Below, one piece after another: positions 6,601 to 8,211 of a stretch of DNA of 8,211 bases. The DNA is from DATDPY01 sp964395765 (GTDB lineage: Bacteria; Bacteroidota; Bacteroidia; Cytophagales; Cyclobacteriaceae), in the NCBI GenBank assembly GCA_964395765.1, contig CAYNCU010000193.1:1-8211 (forward strand). Direction: 5' to 3'. Positions within the stretch are counted from its first letter, which is position 1, and each line of letters starts with the position of its first letter. The translations under genes were made by a program, and so were the position numbers. The notes beneath the pieces were generated by a model. It was given only the letters and a program-made list of their open reading frames with translations, searched no databases and had not been told where the DNA came from.

Positions 6601-7257
6601 TCCCTGGCGCCTCCCCAAATGTGGGATGAAAGCAATCCTGATTACTTACATCTGAATAATCGCTTGATCGATGAAACCGTCTCAACCGAAAATGGGAACA
6701 ACATTAAAAAAATTTATGAGAAAATAAATTATTACAGATTCGACGATAATTCAAAAAAAATATTATTGGACCATGTTGATCTGGCACCCGACGGGACACA
6801 ACCCGAAACGAGAATAAAATTCCGAAAATACGATCCTTATGGCAACGTATTGGAATATAGGCAATATGGAGGCTCACATTCAGGTGGAAAATCTACTACC
6901 GTACTTTGGGCCTATAACTTTTCACTTCCCGTTGCTAAAATCGAAAATGCCCGTTATGATGAGGTATCTCAGGCCGCCAATGCAGCCCGTATTTCCCTGG
7001 ACGATCTTGGCCCGGATAATGATTCACAGGATATTTTAAAAAAGCTTTCGAAGATAGCGAATAACCTGGAAGATGCTCAGGTATTTATTTATACCTACCA
7101 ACCGCTTGTAGGAATTGCATCGGTAACGGATCCAAACGGGAAAATAACATATTACGATTATGATCCCTTGGGGCGGTTACAGTATATAAGGGACTTCGAG
7201 AACAATTTACTTTCTGAGTTCCGGTATCAATATCAGGCTACTACGACCAGTCAATAA
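3652..7257 (+). CDS. Secreted RHS/YD-repeat protein, Bacteroidota type
   Basis: A complete 1201-residue exported protein. Residues 1-21 are a Sec signal peptide (MKMKLLFPV, a Phe/Leu-rich core, likely cleavage after F-G-Q). The mature N-terminus carries the hallmark block of Bacteroidota RHS/YD proteins: SPDAASLGEYGNIPVNLYNG, LPDINIPLY, then PITLSYYASGIHVEEESGWV and GLGWSLNTGGVITRTVNG. Later come YDPYGNVLEYRQY, then WAYNFSLPVAKIENARY, and one clear YD repeat, DPNGKITYYDYDPLGRLQYI (about 1160-1179), close to the end. Two Cys-containing inserts lie at about 290-356 (Cys 293, 305, 331, 356) and 600-690 (Cys 602, 607, 616 and others), probably disulphide-bonded after export. I see no toxin tip, RHS-associated core motif or type IX sorting domain. 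An in-frame TTG at 3625 would put nine polar residues before the signal peptide, so ATG 3652 is preferred (Met3 is possible). The next gene follows after 20 bp, implying one transcript. Known relatives are large YD-rich surface or polymorphic-toxin-like proteins; the exact role here is unknown. Confidence 0.9.
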   Translation: MKMKLLFPVIFLFFSIPLFGQNDIPHIPPSPDAASLGEYGNIPVNLYNGLPDINIPLYTINIRDVTVPITLSYYASGIHVEEESGWVGLGWSLNTGGVITRTVNGNDDFLYSTNHNYRGYIYSDNSALEQDQSPALGNYLLSVCQRVNDGQPDIFYFNFQGHTGKFFLEQKKSPGDPVKVKLLSPEKMDFSYNESSGTWTIWTMDGYQYEFGEKEYTENWTGTGTSAEEARSSITPPSPSIPYDQKFISSWYLTKITSPEGQQIDFNYGHTDSNGNEYVAKSIINISESVEECLGKGHLISKTGCLANSPYENYGVIPVDPGYNGNLDLQCLFNNLDSYSSFDPANFGSNDPGNGCDIVRSYTASMNAYYQVYLRSIDFDQGSIIFKSGDREDMEKLDNDQRYPGKSHAPPQYLSQIDIYNKSNTLLKSFDFSYSYFNSVETTDPFRYQRLKLITVDEKNGAVSIPPYKFEYNEEHSLPAKDSYSRDHWGYFNNASNIAAGLGGQPTLIPSIRILTGNDIIEKLTSADREPDADYTKTGILKEITYPTGGSTEFKYENNSFNIDQVSESKPDQEFQVRAIDNNKVFDIKNNAEVSFTVDLQCKTMTCYQGTSDSPCDPPDINSPYFTLVNLKDGVEIIRNLYADYNCIFNQGSQWQTDHNIHFIGKGDTPCGITRQFSVTLQPGRYLINTFPVNDIEVNIMATYDQPQHTTVNFKNFIVRGGGLRIKSIIQHDGLDENDDIIKQYQYEFTGDDGILRSSGKLMSFPKYGYGEFFITTESDFSQDLTVKVRLSSYSNVPLGNSAQSAVVGYDKVEEKTGINASGGYSIYHYINQPDEEISPYLPNTPTNSFAYKNGLLTSRVDFNKNHFIVREIDNQYDAKPLDIVKGVNLLNYNCGSLTELISPDPESYEYVYSQYALPSQWWYKKSSEEKIYDSDDKSNQRYFSKVTGYYYNQAIKLVNKTETFDSEGNDIITQYTYPLEDNSLAPPQMWDESNPDYLHLNNRLIDETVSTENGNNIKKIYEKINYYRFDDNSKKILLDHVDLAPDGTQPETRIKFRKYDPYGNVLEYRQYGGSHSGGKSTTVLWAYNFSLPVAKIENARYDEVSQAANAARISLDDLGPDNDSQDILKKLSKIANNLEDAQVFIYTYQPLVGIASVTDPNGKITYYDYDPLGRLQYIRDFENNLLSEFRYQYQATTTSQ

Positions 7258-7277
7258 CTTCAAATAAACTTTTAAAA

Positions 7278-8117
7278 ATGTCAACCAGCAAAAAAATAAA
7301 GTTTTTAATAATTATCAACTTGTTCTTACTGACTCATTACCCTCTAAGAGTAAAAGCTCAGACCCCTGCCCCGGTAAACCTGGAGATGTCTGCATCTTCT
7401 CCGTGTAACGGAAGCAATCATTTGATTAAATTCATTGCTGGCGGTGCCTGCCAGGGTTATCCTATTCAATGGAATATGGTCGGGCCCAATTTTATAAAAA
7501 CCGATGCAAAGGACAACTGGATAGAAGGTTATTTCACAACCAGTGGCACCAAAACAATCGGATTCTCGTATTATGCTGCCTATAGGGAAGGGGGATGTAA
7601 AAGCACCTCCGATTACTACGAACAAAAATTTAACATCTTTGAATCCAACATCAGTGTCGGTACAGTATCCGGAACCACCACACTTTGTCCCGGGTCACAG
7701 GCTAAATTATCTGTCTCTTCCGTAACAGGAAATATTCTCGGCTGGCAAAAAAGGCTTCCGGGTCAGGCATGGTCTGCGGCGACAACCATAAATAATACTA
7801 CTATGTCAATCAGTACTCCGGACATTGAATATGCAACTATGGATTACAGGATTATGGTGGGAAGTGTTTGTGCAGCGACAGTTTATTCTCAGGCGACGGT
7901 CACCTACGTTGCACCCGTCAAGCCCGGGGTAAGCAATCCACCGGGTGTATGCGGTCAGCACCCTGAAGTCAGTGTAACTACCTCGGCAGATCAGGCCAGT
8001 ACGGTCATTCATCTATGGTTTTATTCAGGTCAATCCACGCCATTTCATTCTGACCCGGCGACGTACAAAGGATATGGCAATAATATTTTTGAATCAAAAA
8101 AAATTAAATGGTCTTAA
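7278..8117 (+). CDS. Secreted protein with Ig-like domains, truncated at the C-terminus
   Basis: A 279-residue exported protein. Residues 1-28 are a signal peptide: Lys-rich MSTSKKIKF, a hydrophobic core, likely cleavage after V-K-A-Q. A first beta-rich domain spans about 29-122 with Cys residues that could pair. A second, about 124-210, opens with VGTVSGTTTLCPGSQAKLSV and ends with ATVTY, the Ig-like pattern frequent in Bacteroidota surface proteins. A third begins at VKPGVSNPPGVCGQHPEVSV and stops short after about 60 residues, without its closing strands. In related loci such domains lead into a DUF6443/RHS core; that core is absent. The end (NNIFESKKIKWS) lies in strongly AT-rich DNA unlike the rest of the gene. 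Removing one A from the A8 run at 8096-8103 would extend the protein to a stop at 8209. The gene starts 20 bp after the RHS/YD gene and is probably cotranscribed with it; TTTTAAAAATG is a typical A-rich Bacteroidota start context. Confidence 0.8.
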   Translation: MSTSKKIKFLIIINLFLLTHYPLRVKAQTPAPVNLEMSASSPCNGSNHLIKFIAGGACQGYPIQWNMVGPNFIKTDAKDNWIEGYFTTSGTKTIGFSYYAAYREGGCKSTSDYYEQKFNIFESNISVGTVSGTTTLCPGSQAKLSVSSVTGNILGWQKRLPGQAWSAATTINNTTMSISTPDIEYATMDYRIMVGSVCAATVYSQATVTYVAPVKPGVSNPPGVCGQHPEVSVTTSADQASTVIHLWFYSGQSTPFHSDPATYKGYGNNIFESKKIKWS

Positions 8118-8211
8118 AATATCAACAACTGATGCAGACAAATCTTTAATATTTGATACAGAGGAAAAGATACCAAGAAAAATAATGGATATGTTTAATA
8201 AGTGGAAATAG
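8074..8211 (+). pseudogene. AT-rich tail: 3' remnant of an unrecognised gene or frameshifted end of the Ig-like gene
   Basis: The frame ending in TAG at the last base of the window reads FLNQKKLNGLKISTTDADKS followed by LIFDTEEKIPRKIMDMFNKW and Lys. With ATG 8074 it would be 45 residues and overlap the preceding gene by 44 bp in another frame. From about 8080 the DNA is far more AT-rich than the gene before it, and codon use shifts to A/T endings (AAA, ATA, TTA, TTT). The peptide has the look of a protein C-terminus: a short strand, an acidic turn, then a basic amphipathic helix. I do not recognise the family. It may be the 3' end of a displaced tip or immunity gene of an RHS locus, which is inference from context. 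Confidence 0.45.

Overview
The window looks like an accessory region of a Bacteroidota chromosome. This rests on the large RHS/YD-type secreted protein with the N-terminal region typical of that phylum, the secreted protein with Ig-like domains next to it, moderately AT-rich DNA, and start codons without strong Shine-Dalgarno sequences. All genes I can support are on the + strand.

Layout. Positions 1-558 are non-coding and carry a diverged 57-bp direct repeat. An AraC-family regulator (559-1368) follows. Next is a SnoaL/NTF2-like gene (1446-1892) interrupted by one in-frame TAA, with a UUCG hairpin behind it. Gene 2024-2860 encodes an unrecognised protein built from two copies of a ~120-residue module, probably a one-chain pseudo-dimer of a dimeric alpha/beta-barrel type. 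A GC-rich 18-bp minisatellite (2913-3191) then runs into an assembly gap of exactly 100 N. A long AT-rich leader with several hairpins (3195-3651) precedes the dominant gene, 3652-7257: a complete, exported 1201-residue RHS/YD-repeat protein. Only 20 bp later starts 7278-8117, an exported protein with Ig-like domains that stops in the middle of its third domain, where the sequence turns sharply AT-rich. A short frame continues to a stop at the last base of the window.

How the genes fit together. The RHS/YD protein and the Ig-like protein form a two-gene operon. In related loci I would expect the Ig-like N-terminus to lead into an RHS core with a variable C-terminal tip, as in polymorphic toxins. 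Here that core is missing and the gene ends on a foreign-looking tail, so the locus reads as a deleted or rearranged RHS island. The regulator and the SnoaL-like gene may once have been a regulator-target pair, but the target is now broken. No complete defence or toxin-immunity system is visible inside the window.
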